Shown piece by piece: positions 8,182 to 15,963 of a stretch of 64,000 nucleotides of DNA. Origin of the DNA: Serratia surfactantfaciens (GTDB taxonomy: Bacteria; Pseudomonadota; Gammaproteobacteria; Enterobacterales; Enterobacteriaceae); the NCBI RefSeq assembly GCF_001642805.2, contig NZ_CP016948.1:1550001-1614000 (forward strand), in the 5' to 3' direction. The notes beneath the pieces were generated by a model. That model made no database searches, had not been told where the DNA came from, and worked only from the letters and a program-made list of their open reading frames with translations. Both the position numbers and the translations under genes were made by a program. Every line of letters begins with the position of its first letter. Position 1 is the stretch's first letter.

Positions 8182-9091
8182 GCCTCCAATCCTGCCGAGC
8201 AACATCAAAGATCCCACAGGAGTTGATAAGTTAGAGCGTGGCGCCATGCGTGAGTTTGCAAAGCGCATGAAGCTGATAACGAAAGGCTACATCGACATCC
8301 TCAACCGCATCCCCTCCGAACCCGTCGTAAATGAGCGCTACACCTTCCGTCTTGATCAGGGTCTTCTGTCAATGCTGTTGCAGAACGGTGAAGCGCTGGT
8401 GGACGAAATTCTGCTGGAGGGCGGGGAATTCAATCTGTGGTTCTTTGGCCGCTATGTGTCCGTGGCTTACCAGCGGGGAACGGCGCAGGAGTATTACAAC
8501 CTCTCCCAGCAATCCTCCGCTTACGCTGCCGGCCAGCAGGATGTTCCCAACATCTTGTTGAGTGAGCCCTATCAGCTGCGTTTGATTCTGGTCAGAGCGC
8601 GCGAGTTCGAAGAGATGAAAGGGCTCAGCGCTCAGGTTAAGAGCGATATGGCGAGAATTCTGACTGATGGCATTGCCAGGGGGCTAAACCCGCGGGACGT
8701 AGCCAAAAACCTCAACGAGCAAACCGGCATTGAAACCCGACGCGCGAATCGCATTGCCAGGACTGAGATCACTACCGCACTGCGGCGCGCGCGGTGGGAT
8801 GAAGCTCAGGATGCGCAAGACCGCTACGGCATCAAAACAAAGCTGCTTCACATCTCTGCGTTAAGCCCTACCACCCGAGCAACGCACGCCGCCAGGCATG
8901 CTCATCTGTACACGCAGGATGAAGTTAGGGAGTGGTACACGAAGAATGGCAACGCCATCAACTGCAAATGCTCGCAGCTTTCCGTGCTGGTGGATGACAA
9001 GGGGAACCCTCTCACTCCTTCGATCATCGACAAGGCCAAGCAGACGTTCAACGACATTAAGGAGAGAGGCTACAAATGGGCAGAGGGTTAA
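8165..9091 (+). CDS. Minor head protein, Mu gpF / SPP1 gp7 type
   Basis: A 308-residue protein with a C-terminal Mu F-like domain: the stretch RRANRIARTEITTALRRARWDEA (about 210-235), then HxxxLSPTTRATHAARH and a short CKC close to the end. Such proteins sit inside or at the portal vertex and help morphogenesis or DNA entry. The frame is open from 8069, but the ATG at 8165 overlaps the portal end by 17 bases, has GGAG/GGGG purines upstream and gives a sensible N-terminus (MTTKPKPPILPSNIKDP). Confidence 0.85.
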   Translation: MTTKPKPPILPSNIKDPTGVDKLERGAMREFAKRMKLITKGYIDILNRIPSEPVVNERYTFRLDQGLLSMLLQNGEALVDEILLEGGEFNLWFFGRYVSVAYQRGTAQEYYNLSQQSSAYAAGQQDVPNILLSEPYQLRLILVRAREFEEMKGLSAQVKSDMARILTDGIARGLNPRDVAKNLNEQTGIETRRANRIARTEITTALRRARWDEAQDAQDRYGIKTKLLHISALSPTTRATHAARHAHLYTQDEVREWYTKNGNAINCKCSQLSVLVDDKGNPLTPSIIDKAKQTFNDIKERGYKWAEG

Positions 9092-9094
9092 TCC

Positions 9095-10360
9095 ATGAAA
9101 GTTCAAGTTAACGTCACTACGAAGGTCAACAGCCAGGCAATTCGCCGGGAGTCATACAACGGCCGCGAGCATCTTGTTTTGCCGAGCTACACACTGCCGG
9201 CAAACGTGGTCATGAATGATGGGCTGTATACGGCCAGCGAAATCGATGCTCACTATCAAGGGCTTGAAGGCACGCTGGCGCCGCTGGGGCATCCACAGCT
9301 AAATGGCGCATTCATCTCTGCCTTTTCTCCTGAAGGTATCAACCAGGGCCATATCGGCGCCTGGAATCGCAATGTGAAAAAATCTGGCAACCGTATCTAC
9401 CTGGAGAAGTGGGTGGATACCCAGATCGCTAACCAGAGCGAGGGAGGTAGGGAGCTTATCTCCCGCGTAGAGGCCATTGAGCGCGGCGAAGATGTTCCAC
9501 CTATTCACACCAGCGTTGCGGTGTTTCTCGACCAGCTTGAGCCCAATGAGCAACAGAAGGCCACAGGTGCCAAGTGGGTGGCGAAGATTCACGGCATGGA
9601 TCATGACGCAATCTTGCTGCATGAAGTGGGCGCAGCGACGCCTGAGCAGGGTGTTGGGCTGATGGTTAACGCTGACCTTGCTACGCCGTTAAAGGCCAAC
9701 TCTGGCGCGCTGATTGGCGAATCCTACCGGGATCGTGAGCAACGCCTAGACCGCGCTGCAAAAGATAAATTTGCTCCCGGCGAAAATGAATATGCCTGGG
9801 TGGCTGACTTCACCGACTCACAGGTGGTGATCATCCGCAACGGCGGCGCAGCCCAGGTTTATGGCTACACATCGGAGGGCGGAAAAATCACCTTTGATGA
9901 AACCGGCACGCCGGTTGCGCGTCAGGAATCCTGGGTGACGGTCGTCGCCAACAAAGTTAAATCCCTTTTCAATCCGCAGGAACAACCTGCAACCAACCAC
10001 CAAACGGAGGGCGACATGCCTTTAACCACTGAAGAGAAACAAGAGCTGATCACCGAAATCGGCAACGGCCTGGCCGCCAACTTCGCCGAGGCGCTCAAGC
10101 CTATCACCGATAAAGTTGATGCGCTGCAGGCCAATCATAACCAACTGGCCGGAACCCTTACTGCTAACTCCCGCGCAGAAGAGAAAACCAAGCGTGAAGC
10201 AGTGGCGAAAGTTCACGGCGAAATCGTGGCAAACGCGCTGCAAGGCGAAGCGCTGGAGGCGATGTTTAAAACGCTGGGTGAGTCGGCGCCGCTGGCAGGT
10301 AACTCAGGCCAGCATCAGCAAGAATCCGGCGCACCCGCCGCAGATGCATATTTCAAATAA
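9095..10360 (+). CDS. DUF2213 protein, probable capsid maturation protease with C-terminal scaffold
   Basis: A 421-residue protein. The N-terminal two thirds (to about 215) have the DUF2213 look, with GHPQLNGAFISAFSPEGINQGHIGAW and an alternating beta-rich core including VPPIHTSVAVFLD. The middle has an acidic, glycine-containing region (about 235-290), and the last 115 residues are a helical, charged coiled coil (EEKQELITEIGNGL to KREAVAKVHGEIV). DUF2213 proteins lie where lambdoid phages encode the prohead protease, just before the decoration and capsid genes. A fused scaffold is the simplest reading, and an internal start supports it. The catalytic residues are not obvious by eye, so protease is an inference from position. 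Confidence 0.75.
   Translation: MKVQVNVTTKVNSQAIRRESYNGREHLVLPSYTLPANVVMNDGLYTASEIDAHYQGLEGTLAPLGHPQLNGAFISAFSPEGINQGHIGAWNRNVKKSGNRIYLEKWVDTQIANQSEGGRELISRVEAIERGEDVPPIHTSVAVFLDQLEPNEQQKATGAKWVAKIHGMDHDAILLHEVGAATPEQGVGLMVNADLATPLKANSGALIGESYRDREQRLDRAAKDKFAPGENEYAWVADFTDSQVVIIRNGGAAQVYGYTSEGGKITFDETGTPVARQESWVTVVANKVKSLFNPQEQPATNHQTEGDMPLTTEEKQELITEIGNGLAANFAEALKPITDKVDALQANHNQLAGTLTANSRAEEKTKREAVAKVHGEIVANALQGEALEAMFKTLGESAPLAGNSGQHQQESGAPAADAYFK
10016..10360 (+). CDS. Nested in-frame scaffold candidate
   Basis: An ATG at 10016 inside the DUF2213 gene, in the same frame, is preceded by a textbook ribosome site, GGAGG at 10006-10010 with a 5-base spacer. Translation from it would give a 114-residue helical, charged protein (MPLTTEEKQEL...), the same C-terminal coiled coil carried by the long product. 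This mirrors lambda C and Nu3, where a protease gene contains an in-frame scaffold gene. The site is plain in the sequence; that it is used is inference. Confidence 0.6.
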   Translation: MPLTTEEKQELITEIGNGLAANFAEALKPITDKVDALQANHNQLAGTLTANSRAEEKTKREAVAKVHGEIVANALQGEALEAMFKTLGESAPLAGNSGQHQQESGAPAADAYFK

Positions 10361-10371
10361 GGGGGCTATCA

Positions 10372-10818
10372 ATGCCACGTTATCGTCGCGTAAACATCGA
10401 CGGAAAGTCGCTGTATAAGACCGAAACCCGCACCACTGCCGCGGCACTTCTGCCAGGCACTGCTGCAGTCATCAACGCCAGCGATGAATTCGCTCAGGCC
10501 ACCGCGCTAAAGGGCCGGATCTACATCATCGACGTTGCCTACCATCAAGGGCTGAAAATCACCGATGCGGTTCCTGCTGGCGACTCTGCTGTAGGCAACT
10601 ACGTGGAAGAAGGCCGTGAATTGGCGCTGCTCTGCGTACCTGGCGCGTACAAGAAAGACAGCCCGATCAAGCTTGGCGCTAACGGCCAATTCACCCTGGC
10701 AACTGCTGACACTGATTCAGTGATCGGCTACAGCCAGGACGAAGCCACTATCGCCGCCGGCGCTACCGATTTCATCCGCGTGCGTATGCGCGTTGGCACT
10801 GTCGCCGCTGGCGCTTAA
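10372..10818 (+). CDS. Probable head decoration / cement protein
   Basis: A 148-residue, beta-rich, Ala- and Gly-rich protein directly before the major capsid gene, the usual place of capsid decoration proteins. The C-terminus VRMRVGTVAAG and the ending GYSQDEATIAAGATDFIRV resemble structural cement proteins of siphophages, in which small beta-tulip proteins stabilise the expanded shell. Ribosome site GGGGG (10361-10366) lies upstream. Position and composition give the assignment; no motif proves it. Confidence 0.6.
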   Translation: MPRYRRVNIDGKSLYKTETRTTAAALLPGTAAVINASDEFAQATALKGRIYIIDVAYHQGLKITDAVPAGDSAVGNYVEEGRELALLCVPGAYKKDSPIKLGANGQFTLATADTDSVIGYSQDEATIAAGATDFIRVRMRVGTVAAGA

Positions 10819-10835
10819 AAGAAGGATAAACGCAC

Positions 10836-11912
10836 ATGTATTTCTCCAAAGAGACATTGGCGGCTAATAGCCGTCTCGGCGGTCACTGGAATGAGCTGTG
10901 GGCGAACCGCAATATGTGGAACGCCAATCATAACGCCATGATCGCTGCCAACCGCGCCCACATGACACAGGAGTGGTTGGCAGTAAACGCTGCTGGTGGC
11001 TTTACTCGTGATTTCTGGGCTGAAATTGATCGCCAGGTACTGCAACTGCGCGATCAGGAAGTTGGCATGGAAATCATCAACGATCTGATCGGCGTGCAAA
11101 CGGTTCTGTCCGTCGGCAAAACTGCCAAGCTGTATAGCGTGGTCGGTGATATTGCTGATGACGTGTCGGTAAGCATTGACGGCCAGGCGCCGTTCTCCTT
11201 TGACCACACCGAATACGCCAGCGATGGCGACCCAATTCCGGTATTCACAGCTGGCTACGGTGTGAACTGGCGCCATGCTGCCGGGCTGAACACCGTGGGC
11301 ATCGATCTGGTGTTGGACTCGCAGATGGCGAAAATGCGCAAATTCAATAAAGAGCGCGTCAACTACTACCTGAACGGCAACCCGAACATTCAGGTGCAGT
11401 CATACCAGGCCCAAGGCATCAAAAACCACCGCAACACCAAAAAGCTGAATCTCGGCGCTGGCGCGGGTGGCGCTAACATCGACCTGACTGCAGCAACGAT
11501 GACCCAGCTGTTTGATTTCTTCGGCAAAGGTGCATTCGGTACGCTGGCCCGTACCAATAAAGTTGCTCAATACGATGTGATGTGGGTATCCCCAGAAATC
11601 TGGGCTAACCTGGCACAGCCATACGTGGTCAACGGTGTGGTGAGCGGCAATGTATTGCAGGCGGTATTACCTTTCGCGCCGGTTAAAGAAGTCCGCATGA
11701 CATTTGCGTTAAAGGGTAATGAGTTCGTCGCTTACGTTCGTCGAAGCGATGTGATTTCTCCACTGGTCGGCATGGCTGTGGGCGTTATTCCTTTGCCACG
11801 CCCACTACCGAACGTTAACTACAACTTCCAGATCATGTCTGCTGAAGGTCTGCAAATCACTGCAGACGATCAGGGGCTTTCCGGTGTTGTCTACGGCGCC
11901 AATCTGGCATAA
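10836..11912 (+). CDS. Major capsid protein
   Basis: A 358-residue protein in the capsid position, after the protease/scaffold and decoration genes. It has the features of an HK97-fold capsid of the group annotated as DUF2184/DUF6260-like: an N-terminal helical arm, an internal region rich in Phe, Asp and Gly (about 95-150), and a long beta-rich C-terminal half ending in YNFQIMSAEGLQITADDQG. Ribosome site AAGGAT lies upstream. No delta-domain precedes it, so scaffold must be supplied in trans, consistent with the nested scaffold upstream. Confidence 0.85.
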   Translation: MYFSKETLAANSRLGGHWNELWANRNMWNANHNAMIAANRAHMTQEWLAVNAAGGFTRDFWAEIDRQVLQLRDQEVGMEIINDLIGVQTVLSVGKTAKLYSVVGDIADDVSVSIDGQAPFSFDHTEYASDGDPIPVFTAGYGVNWRHAAGLNTVGIDLVLDSQMAKMRKFNKERVNYYLNGNPNIQVQSYQAQGIKNHRNTKKLNLGAGAGGANIDLTAATMTQLFDFFGKGAFGTLARTNKVAQYDVMWVSPEIWANLAQPYVVNGVVSGNVLQAVLPFAPVKEVRMTFALKGNEFVAYVRRSDVISPLVGMAVGVIPLPRPLPNVNYNFQIMSAEGLQITADDQGLSGVVYGANLA

Positions 11913-11921
11913 GGGGAAAAC

Positions 11922-12215
11922 ATGGCTAAATACGAAGTTATTCGCCCCTGGAATGGCGTAGAGATCGGGGATGTGTTGGAACTGGAAAAGCTTCACCCAG
12001 CGCTGAAATCTAACGTTCGGTTGATGCGTGGCGCGGCCGGCGGTGAACTGACCCCGGCTACCCCGGATGCCGGCAACGAAACAAAGTCGCGCAAGGATGC
12101 TATCAAGGCGCGGCTCACTGATCTGGGGATTGAGTTCAAAGGCAACCTCGGCGAAGAAAAGCTCGCTGAACTGTTGCCGGAAGGCGAGCTCGAAAATCTG
12201 TTCCCTGCTGAATAA
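11922..12215 (+). CDS. Small head protein with HeH/LEM-like C-terminal domain
   Basis: A 97-residue protein immediately after the capsid gene. The N-terminal 30 residues look like a small beta domain (YEVIRPWNGVEIGDVLELEKLHP) and the last 40 form two helices (SRKDAIKARLTDLGIEFKGNLGEEKLAELL) of the HeH/LEM type known in phage head or tail joining proteins. Two intrinsic terminators follow, so transcription of the abundant capsid genes may be partly separated here. Role: probably head completion; assignment is moderate. Confidence 0.65.
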   Translation: MAKYEVIRPWNGVEIGDVLELEKLHPALKSNVRLMRGAAGGELTPATPDAGNETKSRKDAIKARLTDLGIEFKGNLGEEKLAELLPEGELENLFPAE

Positions 12216-12221
12216 CAGCCG

Positions 12222-12265
12222 CCGCCAAGGCGGTTTTTTTATGCCCCGTTTCGGCGGGGCTTCTT
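12222..12265 (+). terminator. Tandem intrinsic terminators after the capsid genes
   Basis: The first hairpin is CCGC-CAAG-GCGG (12222-12233) followed by seven T. The second is GCCCCG-TTTCGG-CGGGGC (12243-12260) followed by a T-rich run (TTCTTCTT). They separate the capsid genes from the connector genes and are presumably read through when Q is bound to the polymerase. Confidence 0.75.
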
Positions 12266-12281
12266 CTTACAGGAATCAGCC

Positions 12282-12680
12282 ATGGTGACTAAAGAAAAGG
12301 CCAAGGAATATCTGGAGTCACAGGGTATCACCTTGCCTGATTTCATCCTGGATGCGCTGGTGGAGCAGGTGAACAGCATTCAGGAATGTCTGGATGCGAA
12401 TTACCCAGCATCAACAGCGTTACTCATCCAACTTTATCTTCTCGGGCTCATGGGATTAGGCCAGGGCGATAAATACATCAGCTCTCAAACGGCGCCAAGC
12501 GGAGCATCGCGTTCGTTCCGCTATCAGTCATTTAGCGATCGCTGGAAGGGGGCGCTGAACCTGCTGCGCGGGTTAGACAAAAAAGGGTGCGCTATAGGAC
12601 TGATTCCACCTGACCCAACAAACAAGGCTTTTGCCGGTGTCTGGATCGGCAAGGGCGGCTGCATGTGCGGTGGTGGTTGA
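12282..12680 (+). CDS. Head-tail connector candidate
   Basis: A 132-residue protein with a helical N-terminal half (KAKEYLESQGITLPDFILDALVEQVNSIQECL) and a Cys/Gly-rich tail (GGCMCGGG). In siphophages the first gene after the capsid block encodes the adaptor ring that extends the portal, and such proteins start with a similar helical bundle. Assignment is by position and architecture only. The stop (TGA, 12678-12680) shares one base with the ATG of the next gene. Confidence 0.55.
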   Translation: MVTKEKAKEYLESQGITLPDFILDALVEQVNSIQECLDANYPASTALLIQLYLLGLMGLGQGDKYISSQTAPSGASRSFRYQSFSDRWKGALNLLRGLDKKGCAIGLIPPDPTNKAFAGVWIGKGGCMCGGG

Positions 12681-12850
12681 TGGCATGGATACCTGTCGTC
12701 GAACGGTTACCAAAGCCTTTTGAACGCGTCTGGGTGAAGACTGACACGGCCAGGCAAACTACGGGATTCGTTAACGACCGCGGTGAGTGGAAATTTAATT
12801 GCCCGAAAATCGCGGCAGAACGGCCTGCGGTGATTAGCTGGAGAGAGTGA
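12680..12850 (+). CDS. DUF551 small protein (first copy)
   Basis: A 56-residue protein beginning MAWIPVVERLPK, the mark of the DUF551 family (WIPVxERLP), and ending PAVISWRE, which matches the family end in a Trp-containing strand. The start codon at 12680 overlaps the preceding stop. DUF551 proteins are common accessory phage proteins with unknown role. A second member lies at 16445, so this phage has two. Confidence 0.75.
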   Translation: MAWIPVVERLPKPFERVWVKTDTARQTTGFVNDRGEWKFNCPKIAAERPAVISWRE

Positions 12851-12851
12851 C

Positions 12852-13199
12852 ATGTCATCATTAGCCAACTGGTCATACACGGCTGAGGCCACCATCTGGC
12901 GCAATCTTGGCAATAGCGAAGCGGGCGATCCTCTTGGCTGGGCTCCGCCTGAAATTATCATGTGCGATTACCAGGGCGGACTCTCGGCGAAGCTGAACAA
13001 TATCGGTTCGGAAATCACTGTAAAAAACACTGTGTGGACTGAATTCACCGAAGCAAAGAAAGGCGACTATCTGCTTATCGGCGTGTCTACCATGGTAGAC
13101 CCGATCGCCGCGGGTGCCGATGAGGTGGTACACGTGATCCGCTATGCCGACACGTTTGAGCGCCTGGCAGAGGATATAGCCATTCTGACGGGAGCGTAG
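12852..13199 (+). CDS. Head closure / stopper protein candidate
   Basis: A 115-residue beta-rich protein between the adaptor and the HK97 gp10-like tail completion protein. This is the slot of the head-closure (stopper) ring in siphophages such as HK97 and SPP1. The sequence (WSYTAEATIWRN at the start, VVHVIRYADTFER near the end) fits a small barrel protein, but I see no motif that proves it. The neighbours make a connector role likely. Confidence 0.6.
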   Translation: MSSLANWSYTAEATIWRNLGNSEAGDPLGWAPPEIIMCDYQGGLSAKLNNIGSEITVKNTVWTEFTEAKKGDYLLIGVSTMVDPIAAGADEVVHVIRYADTFERLAEDIAILTGA

Positions 13200-13201
13200 C
13201 G

Positions 13202-13600
13202 ATGGGCGTAAAGATAAAGGGTATCAAAGAGGCCCAGCGGCGCCTTGATGCCGTGGTTGAGGATGTCAGGACGAGAAAGGCAGTCAGGGCTATCAAATCG
13301 GCCGTGATGATAATCGCTAATGAAGCAGCGCTGATGACCCCGGTTGACACCAGTACCCTGATAAATTCGCAGTACCAGGAGACAATGATCAACGGTACTC
13401 GGATTACTGGCCGTATCGGTTACTCAGCGAATTATGCGGTCTATGTCCATAACGCCAGTGGCATCATGAAGGGGTTGCCGCGGCCAAACAACCGTGGAAA
13501 TTACTGGGATCCTGCTGGTGAACCTAAATTCCTAACCAAGGCCGCAGAGAAAACCCGCCGGCAGGTGGGCGAGATAATCAGGAAGGAGATGATGCTGTGA
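13202..13600 (+). CDS. HK97 gp10-like tail completion protein
   Basis: A 132-residue protein of the HK97 gp10 type, recognised by the basic helical start (GVKIKGIKEAQRRLDAVVEDV), the motif MTPVDTSTLINSQ and the central IGYSANYAVYVHNASG, which resembles the family signature (Y-A-x-Y-V-E/H). These proteins join the tail terminator to the head. It overlaps the next gene by 4 bases. Confidence 0.85.
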   Translation: MGVKIKGIKEAQRRLDAVVEDVRTRKAVRAIKSAVMIIANEAALMTPVDTSTLINSQYQETMINGTRITGRIGYSANYAVYVHNASGIMKGLPRPNNRGNYWDPAGEPKFLTKAAEKTRRQVGEIIRKEMML

Positions 13601-13980
13601 CACCTCCAATGTATCTCCGCCTGCGAAATCTTTTCGAGAGTGCAGGCCTAACCGCAGGGCTCACCATCCAAACGCTGATGTGGAACGACACCGGCAAGTT
13701 ATCCGACGCTTTCATCGTGTTCCGGCCAGGTGGAGGTTCAGATATTCAATACGACCACGGCGGAGATTTTTTCGTAATGGTCGATGTAGTCGGAGCCAAA
13801 GGGAAGAACGCAGAAGCAGATGCCGCGGCGAACAAAATCGCCGACTACATCAGCCGCCAGCAGGGCGCTGATAGCTGTGTAGGTGCCATGCGGCTGCTCG
13901 GAGGCTATCCAACGCCAATCCCATCAGCAGAGGGGCGATTAATCTACCGACTTTTAGTCTGCTGCACCTACGGCGAATAA
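13597..13980 (+). CDS. Tail terminator protein (lambda gpU-like)
   Basis: A 127-residue protein in the gpU position, between the gp10-like protein and the tail tube. It has an alternating alpha/beta pattern (FIVFRPGGGSDIQYDHGGDFFVMVDVVGAK, then ADAAANKIADYISRQ), typical of the small ring that stops tail polymerisation. A 4-base overlap with the previous gene indicates coupling. Position gives most of the support. Confidence 0.7.
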   Translation: MTPPMYLRLRNLFESAGLTAGLTIQTLMWNDTGKLSDAFIVFRPGGGSDIQYDHGGDFFVMVDVVGAKGKNAEADAAANKIADYISRQQGADSCVGAMRLLGGYPTPIPSAEGRLIYRLLVCCTYGE

Positions 13981-13999
13981 CGCACATATCTATCCATCA

Positions 14000-14023
14000 G
14001 GCTGCCTATGGGCGGCCTTTTTT
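14000..14023 (+). terminator. Intrinsic terminator before the tail tube gene
   Basis: GGCTGCC (14000-14006) pairs with GGCGGCC (14011-14017) around a TATG loop, with G-U pairs, then six T. It lies between the tail terminator and tail tube genes. Confidence 0.6.
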
Positions 14024-14040
14024 ATTTGAAGAGGTAACAC

Positions 14041-14790
14041 ATGCAAGGTTGTGCAAATGATACCGGCAAGCTGATCGGTAAAGTCGCGGTGCTGCGTATG
14101 GCTTTCGGCTGTGCTGACACGCTGCCGGCACTGAGTGACTGGAAGCGCCTCGGCGCGCTGACCACCAAGGGCTTCGACTTCTCGCCAAACTCCGTGACGT
14201 CTGAAGCGGACGACGCGAAAGGGCTGGTGGAGAACCTGGTAACTACCATGGATTTCACCATTTCCGGTGAAGGTGAATTCCGCCGCAAAGACAAAACCAC
14301 TGAGATCGGCGCCCTCAACATCTCCAAGTACATTTTCGATGAAGTGCAGGCTGGCCGGCAGCCGTCGATTTGGGTTCGATTCGATTTCGTTGGCGAAGAT
14401 TCCGGCACCTACATCATGGGCTACTTCAACACCACATCGTGGTCTGGTGATTTTGGCACGAGCGACATCTCCACTTTCTCCGGCGAGTGGAAAGTTGCTG
14501 ATGCCGATACTGTCGTATTTGAAGTCGCCGCGGATGTACCGGTTAACGGTGTGACAGTGGCGCCAGCAACAGCAAGCATTGCTGTAGGGGCTACTCAACA
14601 GCTTACCGCCACAGTGGCGCCGGCTGATGCAAGCGACAAAACCGGCACCTGGTCATCCTCGGCAACCGGTAAGGCCACCGTCAATCAGTCAGGTCTCGTT
14701 ACTGGCGTTTCTGCCGGCGCGGCCACAATCACATTTACCACCAATGATGGCGCCAAAACATCAACCAGCGCGATCACCGTTACCGCGTGA
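14041..14790 (+). CDS. Major tail tube protein with Ig-like (BIG2) C-terminal domain
   Basis: A 249-residue tube protein. Residues 1 to about 165 are the tube fold, with MDFTISGEGEFRRKDK and the strand-rich SIWVRFDFVGEDSGTYIMGYF. Residues 167-249 form a group 2 bacterial Ig-like domain: VTVAPATASIAVGATQQLTATVAP, a mid-strand with WSSS, then VNQSGLVTGVSAGAATITFT. This two-part build is known from lambda gpV, whose Ig domain decorates the outside of the tail and may bind the cell surface. A GAGG ribosome site precedes the ATG and a hairpin follows the stop. Confidence 0.88.
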   Translation: MQGCANDTGKLIGKVAVLRMAFGCADTLPALSDWKRLGALTTKGFDFSPNSVTSEADDAKGLVENLVTTMDFTISGEGEFRRKDKTTEIGALNISKYIFDEVQAGRQPSIWVRFDFVGEDSGTYIMGYFNTTSWSGDFGTSDISTFSGEWKVADADTVVFEVAADVPVNGVTVAPATASIAVGATQQLTATVAPADASDKTGTWSSSATGKATVNQSGLVTGVSAGAATITFTTNDGAKTSTSAITVTA

Positions 14791-14798
14791 CTATCACA

Positions 14799-14817
14799 AA
14801 GGGCGTACTGCGCCCTT
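14799..14817 (+). terminator. Hairpin after the tail tube gene, weak terminator
   Basis: AAGGGCG (14799-14805) and CGCCCTT (14811-14817) form a 7-bp stem with loop TACTG. No U-tract of useful length follows (GATGATAATT), so this may stabilise the tube mRNA rather than stop transcription. Confidence 0.5.
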
Positions 14818-14841
14818 GATGATAATTATTCGAGGCATCTC

Positions 14842-15516
14842 ATGACACCAATCACTGAATTAGGCGAGATGGTCATCACCGATGCCGATCGCGATTACTT
14901 CCTTCGACCTTCGTTCGCAAACATGACCCGCATAGGCTCGCCAGCGGAGATTGTAGAGCGATTTGCTGAACTCCATACCAGTGAGTCGCCACGGTTACTT
15001 GAAGCCGCTGTAGAGGCATACGGTGAGGTTCCTGGGTGGTTGCTGGCATACATCAACGCGCCGTCATTCAGTAGCTCAGCAATATTCGCCGGAATGATCG
15101 TTATGCAGGCATGCTGTGATGATGACCTTAGCGCGCTGGTGGGAGAGTTGCGGCCAAGCAAACGAGGAAAGAGAGCTTTCGTGTTTCGCCGCGGCAAGAT
15201 GCCGGCGAGCGATATCATCGTAATCGGCCAGTCGCTGATCACTCACGGCATCATCGGCAAGGCAAAGATACGCAAGCTGCAGCGACATGAGTCGAAAAGC
15301 TACGTGAACGAGTTCAACGCCTTCGAGTACATCAGCGCAGCACGGAATCACTTCAACATGCCTCGTGCCGAAGCAGAGCGCCTTTCGATGACCGAGTTTC
15401 AGTTGCTGCTGGCGGCAAAATATCCAGAGCAGAAAGGCTTCACGCGCGAAGAGTACGATCAGGTCATGGACGAAGATGAGAAGCGCTGGCAGGCGATGAT
15501 GGAGAAGAAAAGATAG
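14842..15516 (+). CDS. Tail assembly chaperone (DUF6246-like)
   Basis: A 224-residue, mostly helical, acidic protein directly after the tail tube, where tail assembly chaperones (lambda gpG/GT) sit. Features are an N-terminal EMVITDADRDYFLRPSFANM, a hydrophobic helix (SSAIFAGMIVMQACCDDDL) and a charged C-terminus. I believe the family is DUF6246. I looked for a slippery site such as GGGAAAG near the end and found none, so it may act as a single product. Normally the tape measure follows directly; here five accessory genes (15.6-17.6 kb) intervene. Confidence 0.65.
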   Translation: MTPITELGEMVITDADRDYFLRPSFANMTRIGSPAEIVERFAELHTSESPRLLEAAVEAYGEVPGWLLAYINAPSFSSSAIFAGMIVMQACCDDDLSALVGELRPSKRGKRAFVFRRGKMPASDIIVIGQSLITHGIIGKAKIRKLQRHESKSYVNEFNAFEYISAARNHFNMPRAEAERLSMTEFQLLLAAKYPEQKGFTREEYDQVMDEDEKRWQAMMEKKR

Positions 15517-15603
15517 CTCTCTGCTTCTGGTGATCAAAAGATCAGTAACATAGCCGAATGTCTACATGGTAAATTTACAATAAAGTGATAAAGAGTAACT
15601 ACC

Positions 15604-15963
15604 ATGAACAATGAAGCTGACCACCATAGACAAAATCGGCTTTTACTTGAGAGTAGACTTGAAAAAGTTACCCCTAAACATCTATCTGAGTTTCTTTACA
15701 AGCGTGGCGTGCCTGTTTTTCAGTGCCTTCTTTGTGGTAGCGAAGACATAGGAATACCAGAAGTTGGACTTACAACTGTCGGGCCTGATGGAGGTGAGTC
15801 CATAACATACGTTAGCTATGTAAAACTTGATGCCCCTGGCCCACCGTTTTCGATAATGGACTATCAGTATCGTGTGATTTGCAGAAACTGCGGCTTTACA
15901 CACCATATAGCTGTATGGCCAGTTTTAAAATGGGTTGAAGAGGGATGTGGAAATGGCCAATGA
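15604..15963 (+). CDS. Accessory zinc-ribbon protein of unknown function
   Basis: A 119-residue protein with two cysteine pairs, C41-x2-C44 and C93-x2-C96, which together would form a zinc ribbon; the insert between them is beta-rich (SITYVSYVKL). It is more AT-rich than the structural genes and begins the accessory cassette between the tail chaperone and tape measure. It overlaps the next gene (coiled coil plus membrane segment) by 11 bases, so the two are probably made together. A possible -10 (TACAAT, 15576-15581) lies upstream without a good -35. I do not recognise the family; nothing suggests a structural part of the tail. Confidence 0.65.
   Translation: MNNEADHHRQNRLLLESRLEKVTPKHLSEFLYKRGVPVFQCLLCGSEDIGIPEVGLTTVGPDGGESITYVSYVKLDAPGPPFSIMDYQYRVICRNCGFTHHIAVWPVLKWVEEGCGNGQ

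Noticed and set aside
15440..15603. Programmed frameshift at the end of the tail chaperone gene
   Set aside because: No GGGAAAG-like slippery heptamer and no overlapping downstream frame of the expected kind; the next gene is an accessory zinc-ribbon protein.
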